From contig CAYPYN010000011.1 in assembly GCA_964415295.1 (NCBI GenBank), forward strand, positions 1 to 60,221: 60,221 nt of DNA. The letters run 5' to 3'. Origin of the DNA: SB21 sp964415295 (GTDB taxonomy: Bacteria; CLD3; SB21). Position numbers and translations under genes: made by a program. A model generated the notes under the pieces. That model was not told the DNA's origin. It did no database searches and saw only the letters and a program-made list of their open reading frames with translations. The number at the start of each line of letters is the position of its first letter. Positions within the stretch are counted from its first letter, which is position 1. Of this stretch, positions 51,601 through 60,168 are shown piece by piece.

Positions 51601-52900
51601 GTACGGGATGATCGGCGACGATCTTTTCCAGTATCTCCCAGACTTCGGGACCGTGTTTGTCCACCATACGTTTTGCGCTCTTAACTGTTTTAACGAATCC
51701 CCTTTCAACTAATTTTCTTATGATAAACGGCTTGAACAATTCAACCGCCATTTCTTTCGGAAGCCCGCATTCGTGCAATCGGAGCTCCGGACCAACAACG
51801 ATCACCGAGCGACCGGAATAGTCTACGCGCTTGCCGAGCAGGTTCTGACGAAAGCGTCCTTGTTTTCCCTTAAGCATGTCGGAAAGGGATTTAAGCGGGC
51901 GGTTGCTGTCGCTTCGAACAGCGGCCGTCTTTCGCGAATTGTCGAACAGAGAATCCACCGATTCCTGCAGCATACGTTTTTCGTTGCGCAGGATGACTTC
52001 GGGCGCTTTGATCTCAATAAGTTTGCGGAGACGGTTATTACGAATGATGACCCGTCGATAGAGATCGTTGAGATCGCTCGTAGCAAATCGTCCGCCTTCC
52101 AGTGGAACGAGCGGCCGCAGTTCCGGCGGAATCACCGGAATCACATCCAGAACCATCCATTCAGGGCGGTTCTCGATTTCCGACTCTTTCTGCACGAACG
52201 CATCGGCAACACGCAATTGACGCAACGCATCCGATCGTTTCTGCATGGATGTATTGGCATCGCGGACGATTTTCCGAAGATCGATCGACAACGTGTTGAC
52301 GTCCACCCGTTTGAGTAATTCCTTAATGGCATCCCCGCCGATCAGTGCGATGAATTTATCCGGATCCGTATTGGGCAGATCCTCATTTTCCCGGCCCAAT
52401 TCCTCTTTGACGCGGTATAATTCCTCTTCAGGAATGATATCCTTATACTTCAGCCCGCTTTTTCCGGGCTGAATTACGACATAGTTCTCATAATAGATGA
52501 TCTTATCTAATTGCTTGATGCTCAGACCCAGAATCGATCCGATCTTCGAGGGCAGCGAACGGAAAAACCAGATATGCACTACGGGAACGGCGAGAGAGAT
52601 ATGCCCCATGCGTTCGCGACGAACAGCCTTCAAAGTTACCTCTACGCCGCAACGGTCGCAGATGATACCCTTGTAACGAATGCGCTTGTATTTTCCGCAA
52701 TGACATTCCCAGTCCTTGACGGGACCGAATATCTTTTCGCAGAACAAGCCGTCTTTTTCAGGCTTGAAACTGCGGTAATTGATCGTCTCAGCCTTGGTGA
52801 CTTCCCCGTATGAACGGCTCAGTATGGCGTCGGGAGATGAGATACCGATCGTAATACTTGAAAAGCTCTTAGCTAAGCTTGTGTTTGATAGATACGTCAC
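48635..52900 (-). CDS. rpoC: RNA polymerase subunit beta-prime
   Basis: 1421 residues. N-terminal zinc site CHCGKYK...CDRCGVE, the active-site NADFDGDQMAVH near residue 470, and the second zinc cluster CESKRGVCSKCYGRNL. The end is Lys-rich (KGNGKKGKKEKK). Catalytic subunit of RNA polymerase. 83 bases after rpoB. Confidence 0.99.
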   Translation of the reverse strand: MTYLSNTSLAKSFSSITIGISSPDAILSRSYGEVTKAETINYRSFKPEKDGLFCEKIFGPVKDWECHCGKYKRIRYKGIICDRCGVEVTLKAVRRERMGHISLAVPVVHIWFFRSLPSKIGSILGLSIKQLDKIIYYENYVVIQPGKSGLKYKDIIPEEELYRVKEELGRENEDLPNTDPDKFIALIGGDAIKELLKRVDVNTLSIDLRKIVRDANTSMQKRSDALRQLRVADAFVQKESEIENRPEWMVLDVIPVIPPELRPLVPLEGGRFATSDLNDLYRRVIIRNNRLRKLIEIKAPEVILRNEKRMLQESVDSLFDNSRKTAAVRSDSNRPLKSLSDMLKGKQGRFRQNLLGKRVDYSGRSVIVVGPELRLHECGLPKEMAVELFKPFIIRKLVERGFVKTVKSAKRMVDKHGPEVWEILEKIVADHPVLLNRAPTLHRLGIQAFQPVLVEGRAIQVHPLVCAAFNADFDGDQMAVHIPLSYEAQIETRLLMLSSHNIIQPSSGRPIAIPSQDIVLGCYYLTKLRKGAKGEGTKYTSMEDVRSAYDNGAVDLHAKIQLRIANPDTTDKKKPFKYIDTTVGRVIFNEIVPREVGYLNELLTKKKIEEVVSRLHSEVGNIKTVEFLDNLKLLGFTYATRSGCSIGIEDVLSPPNKETVLKQANTQVEKVQKTYRMGLMTDGERYNKIIDIWTHASNDVAAAMYESITVSHEGFNPIFMMMDSGARGSRDQIKQLGGMRGLMSKPQKSMTGSVGEIIEHPITASFKEGLSVWEYFISTHGARKGLADTALKTADAGYLTRRLVDVAQDVIITEEDCGTILGVKTAAIKEGEEIKESLGERCIGRVAADDVVDPSSGDVVIEAGELIDEEKAEMLNNSAIETVEIRSVLTCESKRGVCSKCYGRNLASGKLVNIGEAVGVMAAQSIGEPGTQLTLRTFHIGGVASRIGEQPQALAKAAGKIVYGPGMKILERKTDGASICMTRNARIELIDKDTERLIYAYKVPYGAAIAVKDGQTVKKDDFIMTWDPYNTSIITSHDGTIVFEGLKEGISCREEADEATGMKHLVVIESRDKKITPTLLIKKGKEVLESHILPTRAYLVMKDGDDVTAGEAIAKIPREAAKTKDITGGLPRVQELFEARRPRDASSVSEIDGYVKIGKVSRGYREVSIEGKNGETKSYKIPFGKHLIVHEGDFVYAGEQLSDGAVAPHDILRIKGPAEVQRYLVNEIQEVYRTQGVKINDKHIEIIVRQMLQRVRIADPGDTYFLQDDQIDRLRFLEENQKIREKVVVTDRGETNLKEGQILTRAELDKVLKKYDKKKAPDYREGQPATAEPLLLGITQASLSTESFISAASFQETTKVLADAAISAKTDYLLGLKENVIMGRLIPAGTGLKRYQAIAVTTKETADEEKGNGKKGKKEKK

Positions 52901-52928
52901 TTTAGAACCTCCTTATTCGGAAGTTAAA

Positions 52929-52956
52929 GCTATATCACCATTAAGGCGATATAAGC
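52929..52956 (-). other. Hairpin between rpoB and rpoC
   Basis: GCTATATCACC (52929-52939) pairs with GGCGATATAAGC (52945-52956), with one mismatch and one bulge. Possible RNA processing or translation control site; no U-tract. Confidence 0.4.
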
Positions 52957-52983
52957 CTTAAAATATAATTATTTATATGGTCG

Positions 52984-55900
52984 TTATACTATTTTTACTT
53001 CCAAGCCTAATCCCTGAAGTTCCCGTACGAGAACATTGAAGGATTCAGGCACACCGGCCTCCGGCAAGTTATCGCCTTTTACGATGGACTCATACACTTT
53101 CGCGCGCCCGCTCACATCATCCGACTTGTAGGTCAGAATTTCCTGTAAGGTATAAGCTGCGCCATATGCTTCCAGCGCCCACACTTCCATTTCGCCGAAA
53201 CGCTGTCCTCCAAACTGAGCTTTTCCTCCAAGAGGCTGCTGCGTAATCAGCGAGTAAGGGCCAATGGACCTTGCGTGGATCTTGTCATCGACGAGGTGGT
53301 TTAGTTTCATCATGTAGATATAGCCAACCATCGTCTCCTGATCAAACGGTTCTCCTGAACGGCCATCCGTCAAGCGAACTTTACCGTGCTGCGGTAAGCC
53401 GGCGGCGCGGAGTTCTTCTTGGACGTCATGAATCTTGGCGCCATCGAAAACGTTGGTCTCGTAATGCTTGCCTAGTAATTTACCGGCCCAGCCCAGTGAG
53501 GTTTCAAAGATCTGGCCGAGATTCATACGCGAAGGTACGCCAAGCGGATTCAATATCACATCCACGGGTTTTCCGTCGGACAGGAAGGGCATGTCCTCTT
53601 CGGGAACAATTTTGGCTACAACGCCTTTGTTACCGTGACGTCCCGCCATTTTATCCCCTACTGAAATCTTGCGTTTCTTCGCAATCTGCACTTTGGCCAA
53701 CTGCACAATGCCCGGGGGCAGCTCATCGCCAACCTGGACCTTGAATTTCTCCGAATTATATTCGTTTTCTACTTCTTCGACATTTCTTTCGAAATTATCG
53801 ACGAGGAAGTTCGCCATTTCATTCGTTTCTTCATCGTCCGTCCAGCGGCTTTCGGCCAGGTTGAGCTCCGAAGGATCAAGATTCTTGAACGAATCGTCGG
53901 TGAATTTCTTTCCTTTCTTGAGAAATTCGCTGCCATCCGTATAAAGAACACCGGCGGAAACTTTGCCTACAAGCAACTTCTCCAATTCCTCGCGAAGATT
54001 GGATTTAAGGCGGCGTACCTGTTTCTTATACTCAGCGTCCAGTTCCTCGATCTTCTTCTTGTCTTCCTTCTTGGATTCCGTGTCTTTCTTTTTCCGGCTG
54101 AAAAGCTTGGTCGAAACCACTATACCTTTCATGCCCGGAGGCGCTTTAAGAGATGCGTCTTTGACATCGCCGGCCTTGTCTCCAAAGATCGCCTTCAGCA
54201 ATTTCTCTTCCGGCGTAGGATCCGTTTCACCTTTGGGCGTGACTTTGCCAACAAGAATATCGCCCGGTAGAACTTCGGCGCCGACCCGGATTATTCCATT
54301 CTCGTCGAGATCTTTAGTCGCCTCTTCGCTGACATTCGGAATTTCCCGTGTCAGCTCCTCTTCGCCGCGTTTAGTGTCACGCACCTGGATCTCATACTCT
54401 TCGATATGAATCGACGTAAAGAGATCCTCCTTAAGCATTTTTTCATTGAGGATAATAGCATCTTCAAAGTTGTAACCGCGCCATGGCATGAACGCAGCTA
54501 ATACGTTGCGTCCTAATGCCAAATCCCCTCTATTGGTTGCGCAGCCATCGGCAATGATCTGACCGGCTTTCACTTCTTCTCCGACAGCGACCAGCGGGCG
54601 CTGATTGATGCATGTGTCCTGGTTGGTCCTGAAGAATTTCATCAGCTGGTAACTGACCGTATCCGACACTTCCTGCTTCTGTTTCTTGATATTGCCTTTT
54701 TTGCGAATAGTGATTTCATTGGCCGAAACCGATTCAACAATACCGTCGATTTCCGATATCAAAACCGATCGTGAATCGACAGCCACCGCTCTTTCCAATC
54801 CGGTTCCTACAATAGGCGCTTCCGGAATAAGGAGCGGAACGGCCTGACGCTGCATGTTTGAGCCCATGAGTGCGCGGTTAGCATCGTCGTGCTCCAAGAA
54901 AGGAATTAAGGCCGCTGCAGGACTAACGATCTGTGCGGGTGAAACGTCCATATACGAAATTTCATCCGGAGGAGCCAGCGGGAAATCGCCTTTATTTCGC
55001 GCTTTGACAAATTCATTCTGGAAGACGCCCTTCTTGTCGATGGCTTCACCGGCCTGAGCAATGGTCCTGTTCTCTTCGTCGCTGGCGGTGAGAAATTCAA
55101 TATTCTGCTGCACGCGGCCATTGACCACTTTGCGATACGGCGTCTCAATAAAACCGTAGCGATTAATTCTTGCAAACAAGCAAAGCGACGAGATCAAACC
55201 GATATTCGGACCTTCCGGTGTCTCGACCGGACAGAGCCGGCCGTAGTGGGTATAATGAACGTCACGAACTTCGAAACCGGCGCGTTCGCGCGTCAGACCG
55301 CCAGGCCCTAATGCCGACAATCGCCGCTTGTGGGTCAATTCAGACAAGGGATTGGTTTGATCCATGAACTGAGACAACTGACTTGTCCCGAAAAATGTAT
55401 TAATAACACTCGATATGGTTCTGGCGTTAACCAGATCCTGGGGTGTCAGGTTCTCATTATCACGCAGATTCATTCTTTCGCGGATTGTACGTGTCATTCT
55501 TGAGAAAGCGACACTGAATTGCGAAGCCAACTGCTCGCCCACTGTCTTGACACGGCGGTTTCCCAAGTGGTCGATATCATCCGTAGAACGAGTGCCGTTC
55601 CGGAGTTCGATCAAAGCTTTGATGATCGCAATGATATCATCTTTCGTCAGAACCGTGACGGCTTCGGGAATGTTCAGATTAAGTTTCTTATTGATCCGGT
55701 TACGACCGACATCGCCGAGGTCGTAACGTTTGGAATTGAAAAATTGTCTTTCAAGAAGATTACGAGCGGTTTCGAGATCCGGCGCATCTCCGGAACGAAG
55801 CTGGCGGTAAATCTGCTCCAGCGCTTCCTGTTCCGTCTTGGTAACGTCTTTGCGGATCGTATTGGCAATAACTTCGGGTATCTCATCTTCGGTTTTGATG

Positions 55901-56733
55901 AGGTCGATTTTCTTAACTTTGAATTTCTTCAGTTTCGCGATGAGTTCCTCATCCACCACCGCATCTTTCTCAGCAATGATTTCTCCCGTATCTTCCTGCA
56001 CGATATCGACGGCAATCTTTCGTCCGTTCAATGAATCGCCGACCCGCGTCAGTTCCACCTCATCAATCACACCAAAGAGTTTGAGCATGTCACGATCGGA
56101 CGAATAACCCAAAGCCCGCAGGAAAGTAGTGACCGGGAATTTCTTTTTCCGGTCGATGAACACATACATCACGTCATTAACGTCCGTCGTAAATTCAATC
56201 CAGGAACCCCTGAAAGGGATCACCCGGGCAGAAAACATTTTAGTGCCGTTCGGATGGATCGATTCATCAAAAAAGACGCCCGGAGAACGATGTAACTGGC
56301 TGACCACGACACGTTCAGCGCCATTGATGATAAACGTTCCTTTGTCTGTGATATAAGGCAGATTGCCAAGATAAACGTCCTGCTCAATGATTTCCGGATG
56401 TTTGTCGTCGGCCGATTTTTTACTCGACAATCGAAGAGTCGCCTTCAGCGGCACGGAATGCGTAACGCCTCTTTCCTGGCACTCACGAACGTCGTATTTA
56501 GGACGCTCCACAAAGTACTTGAGAAATTCGAGTTTGAAAAGTTCCTTAGCGTCTTCAACAGGAAATGAACTGAGGAATACGGCCTGCAAGCCGGTATTGG
56601 TTCTCTTTTCAGGCTGCACATCCTGTTGAAGAAACTCTTTGTACGAATCAATCTGAATTTCAAGCAGATCCGGCATCTCTGTGACGCTGGGATTCTTGGC
56701 AAATGAAATTCGCTCGATGATCTTGTTTTTCAA
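52984..56733 (-). CDS. rpoB: RNA polymerase subunit beta
   Basis: 1249 residues. Rifampicin-region FFGTSQLSQFMDQTNPLSEL and HKRRLSALGPGGLTRERAGF, then GDKMAGRHGNKGVV and the C-terminal clamp. It is without the large inserts of some phyla. Preceded by a 180-base leader with hairpins, followed by rpoC. Confidence 0.99.
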   Translation of the reverse strand: MKNKIIERISFAKNPSVTEMPDLLEIQIDSYKEFLQQDVQPEKRTNTGLQAVFLSSFPVEDAKELFKLEFLKYFVERPKYDVRECQERGVTHSVPLKATLRLSSKKSADDKHPEIIEQDVYLGNLPYITDKGTFIINGAERVVVSQLHRSPGVFFDESIHPNGTKMFSARVIPFRGSWIEFTTDVNDVMYVFIDRKKKFPVTTFLRALGYSSDRDMLKLFGVIDEVELTRVGDSLNGRKIAVDIVQEDTGEIIAEKDAVVDEELIAKLKKFKVKKIDLIKTEDEIPEVIANTIRKDVTKTEQEALEQIYRQLRSGDAPDLETARNLLERQFFNSKRYDLGDVGRNRINKKLNLNIPEAVTVLTKDDIIAIIKALIELRNGTRSTDDIDHLGNRRVKTVGEQLASQFSVAFSRMTRTIRERMNLRDNENLTPQDLVNARTISSVINTFFGTSQLSQFMDQTNPLSELTHKRRLSALGPGGLTRERAGFEVRDVHYTHYGRLCPVETPEGPNIGLISSLCLFARINRYGFIETPYRKVVNGRVQQNIEFLTASDEENRTIAQAGEAIDKKGVFQNEFVKARNKGDFPLAPPDEISYMDVSPAQIVSPAAALIPFLEHDDANRALMGSNMQRQAVPLLIPEAPIVGTGLERAVAVDSRSVLISEIDGIVESVSANEITIRKKGNIKKQKQEVSDTVSYQLMKFFRTNQDTCINQRPLVAVGEEVKAGQIIADGCATNRGDLALGRNVLAAFMPWRGYNFEDAIILNEKMLKEDLFTSIHIEEYEIQVRDTKRGEEELTREIPNVSEEATKDLDENGIIRVGAEVLPGDILVGKVTPKGETDPTPEEKLLKAIFGDKAGDVKDASLKAPPGMKGIVVSTKLFSRKKKDTESKKEDKKKIEELDAEYKKQVRRLKSNLREELEKLLVGKVSAGVLYTDGSEFLKKGKKFTDDSFKNLDPSELNLAESRWTDDEETNEMANFLVDNFERNVEEVENEYNSEKFKVQVGDELPPGIVQLAKVQIAKKRKISVGDKMAGRHGNKGVVAKIVPEEDMPFLSDGKPVDVILNPLGVPSRMNLGQIFETSLGWAGKLLGKHYETNVFDGAKIHDVQEELRAAGLPQHGKVRLTDGRSGEPFDQETMVGYIYMMKLNHLVDDKIHARSIGPYSLITQQPLGGKAQFGGQRFGEMEVWALEAYGAAYTLQEILTYKSDDVSGRAKVYESIVKGDNLPEAGVPESFNVLVRELQGLGLEVKIV

Positions 56734-56860
56734 GGGTAACCTGCCTTTAAATTAAATTAGGTTGTGAGGAACAACTTAATTATGATTGAGAATGCGGGCG
56801 CAAGGCATGTGCGCCGTAGGAAAAGAAAACCCATATTATCGCCTGAGTTTTCTGTAAATA

Positions 56861-56887
56861 AAAGCGGCCCGTGGCACGAGCCGCTTT
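56861..56887 (-). terminator. Attenuator-like hairpin between rplL and rpoB
   Basis: AAAGCGGC (56861-56868) / GCCGCTTT (56880-56887), perfect eight-bp stem; on the minus strand it is followed by TTTTATTT. It lies 27 bases after the rplL stop. A second small hairpin GGCGCA/TGCGCC is at 56797-56815. A partial terminator here is known in E. coli and tunes rpoBC against ribosomal proteins. Confidence 0.75.
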
Positions 56888-56913
56888 CTTTGATAGAATC
56901 AATACGTGCAAAC

Positions 56914-57297
56914 TTATACGATATCGATCGTAGCGCCGACTTCCGCAAATTTAGCTTTGATCTTCTCGGCCTCGTCCTTCGACACGCCTTCTTTGACAAC
57001 AGCCGGGGCACCATCCACAAGGTCCTTCGCTTCCTTAAGACCGAGATTCGTCAGTTCGCGCAGAACCTTGATGACCTGGATCTTCTTATCGCCGGCGCTG
57101 GTAAGCTTAACGGTAAATTCCGTCTTTTCCTCAGCCGCTGCTGCACCGCCGCCCACCGGGCCGGCCGCTGCTGCAACCGCCACAGGCGCTGCGATCTCAA
57201 CACCGAATTTACTCTTGATGTCTTTCACGAGTTCGCCGATTTCCATCATGTTGGCATTGGCGAGATATTCCAACACATCTTCTCTTGAAACAGCCAT
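56914..57297 (-). CDS. rplL: 50S ribosomal protein L7/L12
   Basis: 127 residues. N-terminal dimer domain, Ala/Gly/Pro hinge (AAPVAVAAAAGPVGGGAAAA) and the C-terminal domain with KVIRELTNLGLKEAK-type sequence and ending in a beta strand. Stalk protein that recruits translation GTPases. AAGGAG lies upstream. Confidence 0.98.
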   Translation of the reverse strand: MAVSREDVLEYLANANMMEIGELVKDIKSKFGVEIAAPVAVAAAAGPVGGGAAAAEEKTEFTVKLTSAGDKKIQVIKVLRELTNLGLKEAKDLVDGAPAVVKEGVSKDEAEKIKAKFAEVGATIDIV

Positions 57298-57318
57298 TTC
57301 TAGATCTCCTTAGGTATC

Positions 57319-57371
57319 ATTGCCGACAGTCATTCGACACAATTAAACGAATGATAAATTAAGCCGGCAAT
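57319..57371 (-). other. Nested hairpin between rplJ and rplL
   Basis: Outer arms ATTGCCG (57319-57325) / CGGCAAT (57365-57371); inner arms TCATTCG (57330-57336) / CGAATGA (57348-57354). The structure covers most of the 96-base gap and lies just before the rplL ribosome site. Might raise rplL output over rplJ or be a processing site. Confidence 0.6.
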
Positions 57372-57393
57372 CGGTTAATAAAAGATTTTAAAC

Positions 57394-57921
57394 TTATGCG
57401 GCTTTCTTGTCTTTCAACGCATCCAACACACCCACCAGATTCTGCATCGGCGTGTTCAATAGCATTACCACATTCTGCAACGGCGAGTTGAACAGACCGA
57501 CAAGCTGGGCCAACAAGTCCTTCTTGCTCGGCATCTTCGCGATATCACCCAGCTTAGACGCCTGGAACAATTGCTTGTCTATGACGCAAATTTTGACCTG
57601 AAGCTTATCGTTTTCTTTTTCCTTGAGAAACTCAGAAATAACTTTGGCAGGCGCAACGGCATCGTCATAACCAAACGCAATTCCCGTCGGTCCCTGAAGA
57701 TATTGATCCAAGTTAACGGTATATCCGGCTTTGTTCAGCGCAATCTTCGCAAGCGTATTTTTGACGACTTTAAAATCAGACTTGGACTCGCGGAACTTGA
57801 TGCGCAATTGTTCCATCTTTTGAACATTGATCCCGGTGAAATCAGTCAAATAAAGGCTGGAAGCCTTCTCAAATTTGTCCGTCAACTCGGCGATCAATTC
57901 ATTTTTGTTTTCTTTTTTCAT
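57394..57921 (-). CDS. rplJ: 50S ribosomal protein L10
   Basis: 175 residues. MKKENKNELIAELTDKFEKA, YLTDFTGINVQKMEQLR and the C-terminal L12-binding helix with ALKDKKAA. Stalk base protein. The leader is only 35 bases, too short for the classic large L10 autoregulatory leader. Confidence 0.98.
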   Translation of the reverse strand: MKKENKNELIAELTDKFEKASSLYLTDFTGINVQKMEQLRIKFRESKSDFKVVKNTLAKIALNKAGYTVNLDQYLQGPTGIAFGYDDAVAPAKVISEFLKEKENDKLQVKICVIDKQLFQASKLGDIAKMPSKKDLLAQLVGLFNSPLQNVVMLLNTPMQNLVGVLDALKDKKAA

Positions 57922-57956
57922 ATCGGCCTTATAAAATGTTTATGATCGAATGTTGA

Positions 57957-58661
57957 TTAGTGAACCACTATCGAACTTACTTCCGCGTTATTTACCTTGA
58001 TCCCGGGACCCATTGAAGTTGATACGTGCACGCTCTTCAGGTACTGACCTTTGGCTGTTGAAGGACGCATACGTAGGATCATGGCCATAAAACTGCGGAA
58101 ATTGTCTTCCAGTTGTTTTTGTTCGAACGAGGACTTGCCAATACCTACGTGAACGGTTCCCTGCTTATCGACACGGAATTCCACGCGGCCGGCTTTCACT
58201 TCATTAACGGCTTTCGCAACATCGTTGGTCACCGTCCCGCTCTTGGGATTCGGCATCAGACCCTTCGGACCGAGCACTTTACCCAACTTACCGAGTTCGA
58301 CCATGGCTTCGGGCGTGGCGATGATCACATCCACGTCCGTCCACCCATCTTTGATCTTCTGAAGGTACTCATCAAAACCCACGAAATCAGCGCCTGCTTC
58401 TTTCGCTTCCTTGTCCTTCATCTTGGTGATCACCAGCACGCGAACGGTCTTGCCGACGCCGTGCGGCATCAATACTGTACCTCGGATCGCCTGATCCGCA
58501 TGTTTGGGATCCACGCCGAGATTTACCGCCACATCGATCGTTTCGGTAAATTTGGTGGTCGCCGTTTCTTTGATCAGTCTGAAAGTATCGGCAATGGAGT
58601 ATTCTTTTCCATGCTCGATCTTTTTCTGCGCGGCTTGAAACCGCTTGCTTCTCTTTTTCAT
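57957..58661 (-). CDS. rplA: 50S ribosomal protein L1
   Basis: 234 residues. MKKRSKRFQAAQKKI, then DVAVNLGVDPKHADQAIRGT, LGPKGLMPNPKSGTVT and FEQKQLEDNFRSFM. Forms the L1 stalk and often represses its own operon by binding mRNA. Confidence 0.98.
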   Translation of the reverse strand: MKKRSKRFQAAQKKIEHGKEYSIADTFRLIKETATTKFTETIDVAVNLGVDPKHADQAIRGTVLMPHGVGKTVRVLVITKMKDKEAKEAGADFVGFDEYLQKIKDGWTDVDVIIATPEAMVELGKLGKVLGPKGLMPNPKSGTVTNDVAKAVNEVKAGRVEFRVDKQGTVHVGIGKSSFEQKQLEDNFRSFMAMILRMRPSTAKGQYLKSVHVSTSMGPGIKVNNAEVSSIVVH

Positions 58662-58741
58662 ATAACTCCTTTGCGAATATTCACCGTGCCTGACACGCGA
58701 ACAATTCTTCCACCTTGGGTGGTGTTGGATTTATTGGTTGA

Positions 58742-59164
58742 TTAATCTATAACTTCCACGCCCATGCTTTTGGCAGTGCCTTCCACCATACTCATCGCGC
58801 CTTTAAGGTCTTTAGCGTTCAAATCGGGCATTTTGAGCTTGGCGATCTCCTGGATCTTTGCACGACTGATTTTACCAACTTTGGTACGATTGGGTTGTGC
58901 TGATCCTTTCTCCAAATTGATCGCTTTCTTAATGAGGATCGCGGCCGGAGGCGTCTTTAAGATAAAGGTAAAAGAACGATCGGAAAATACGGTGATCACT
59001 ACCGGTATGATCAATCCTTTTTGGTCCTGCGTCTTAGCATTAAAAGCCTTACAAAATTCCATGATGTTGACGCCGTGCTGACCTAAGGCTGGTCCTACGG
59101 GCGGCTGCGGATTAGCCGCTCCGGCGGCAATCTGCAATTTGATTTGGGCAACTACTTTTTTCAT
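58742..59164 (-). CDS. rplK: 50S ribosomal protein L11
   Basis: 140 residues. KLQIAAGAANPQPPVGPALG, then QHGVNIMEFCKAFN and the RNA-binding C-terminal domain with SMVEGTAKSMGVEV. GTPase-centre protein. Confidence 0.98.
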   Translation of the reverse strand: MKKVVAQIKLQIAAGAANPQPPVGPALGQHGVNIMEFCKAFNAKTQDQKGLIIPVVITVFSDRSFTFILKTPPAAILIKKAINLEKGSAQPNRTKVGKISRAKIQEIAKLKMPDLNAKDLKGAMSMVEGTAKSMGVEVID

Positions 59165-59198
59165 TAGATTCCCTGTTCGTAAATGATTAAGTTATTTA

Positions 59199-59795
59199 TT
59201 ATTGTTCCAGTTTAACCTGCAAAAAGTCCAGTTCCACAGGCGTCGAACGCCCGAAGATACTAACCATAACCTTAAGCTTATTCTTTTCGTAATTGATCTC
59301 ATCAATAAATCCGGTGAAATCAGTAAACGGACCGTCGATGACCCTGATCGGATCACCCACTTTGAAAGGAACATCATAGGTTTCAGAGGTCTTCTTTTCA
59401 TGCATACGGCCAAGCATACGGTCCACTTCATCCGGCCGAAGAGGCTGAGGCATATTCTTGGGGCCTACAAAATTAACAACACCTGGCGTATTGGCAACCA
59501 CGTGCTGAACTAATTTGTCGTCCACCATTTCAATAATCATATATCCCGGCAAAAATGAACGTGTCTTTTCTTTCTTTTTGCCGTTCTTCATTTCGATCAC
59601 GGTTTCCGAAGGAATCATAATACGAAACACTTTATCTTTCAAACCGGCAATTTCAAGTTCGCTCTGAATATGCTCCTTGACCTTTTGCTCCTGGCCTGAA
59701 TACACGCGTAGGGTAAACCACTTCGTGTTCTCCGGGCGAACTACTTCTTCGACGGCTTCTTCTTTTTTTTCTGAAATATTTTCAGAATTCTCCAT
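59199..59795 (-). CDS. nusG: Transcription factor NusG
   Basis: 198 residues. An acidic N-terminal extension (SEKKEEAVEEV) precedes the NGN domain, KWFTLRVYSGQEQKVKEHI; the KOW domain is near the end (FKVGDPIRVIDGPFTDF). Links RNA polymerase to Rho or the ribosome. Confidence 0.98.
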   Translation of the reverse strand: MENSENISEKKEEAVEEVVRPENTKWFTLRVYSGQEQKVKEHIQSELEIAGLKDKVFRIMIPSETVIEMKNGKKKEKTRSFLPGYMIIEMVDDKLVQHVVANTPGVVNFVGPKNMPQPLRPDEVDRMLGRMHEKKTSETYDVPFKVGDPIRVIDGPFTDFTGFIDEINYEKNKLKVMVSIFGRSTPVELDFLQVKLEQ

Positions 59796-59841
59796 TCGGA
59801 TATCCTTTGATACGGCAGCCTGATCGGCGATCCATTAAATT

Positions 59842-60024
59842 TTAGAGTAAGAACTGTTTTACTATATACTGCAAAATATTATCGGAGGTGAAGATGTAGA
59901 TCGACAAGAGAATCCACAATACCATGACAACACCCGTAGAACCAAGCAATTCGTCCTTCGTAGGCCATGATACCTTCTTCATTTCCAATTTAATATTCTC
60001 GAAAAATTCCGCTATTCGTCTCAT
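59842..60024 (-). CDS. secE: Preprotein translocase subunit SecE
   Basis: 60 residues, minimal single-span form. FFENIKLEMKKVSWPTKDEL is the amphipathic helix and the membrane helix VVMVLWILLSIYIF follows. 46 bases before nusG. Confidence 0.96.
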   Translation of the reverse strand: MRRIAEFFENIKLEMKKVSWPTKDELLGSTGVVMVLWILLSIYIFTSDNILQYIVKQFLL

Positions 60025-60052
60025 GCAATTAACCTTCCATTATTGTCGTGCG

Positions 60053-60125
60053 CAGGGGAGACAGGACTTGAACCTGCAACCTACGGTTTTGGAGACCGCC
60101 GCTCTGCCAATTGAGCCACTCCCCT
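60053..60125 (-). tRNA. tRNA-Trp (CCA)
   Basis: 73 nt. Anticodon loop CTCCAAA, anticodon CCA; acceptor AGGGGAG/CTCCCCT. Sits between tuf and secE, a standard place in bacteria. Confidence 0.97.
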
Positions 60126-60168
60126 ATCTCCCGCTGTCCTTTGTCGCGATCAGCAGGAATTTATTATC

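Noticed and set aside
49945..56629. Many plus-strand frames opposite rpoC and rpoB
   Set aside because: All lie within strongly conserved genes on the other strand and lack domains or ribosome sites.
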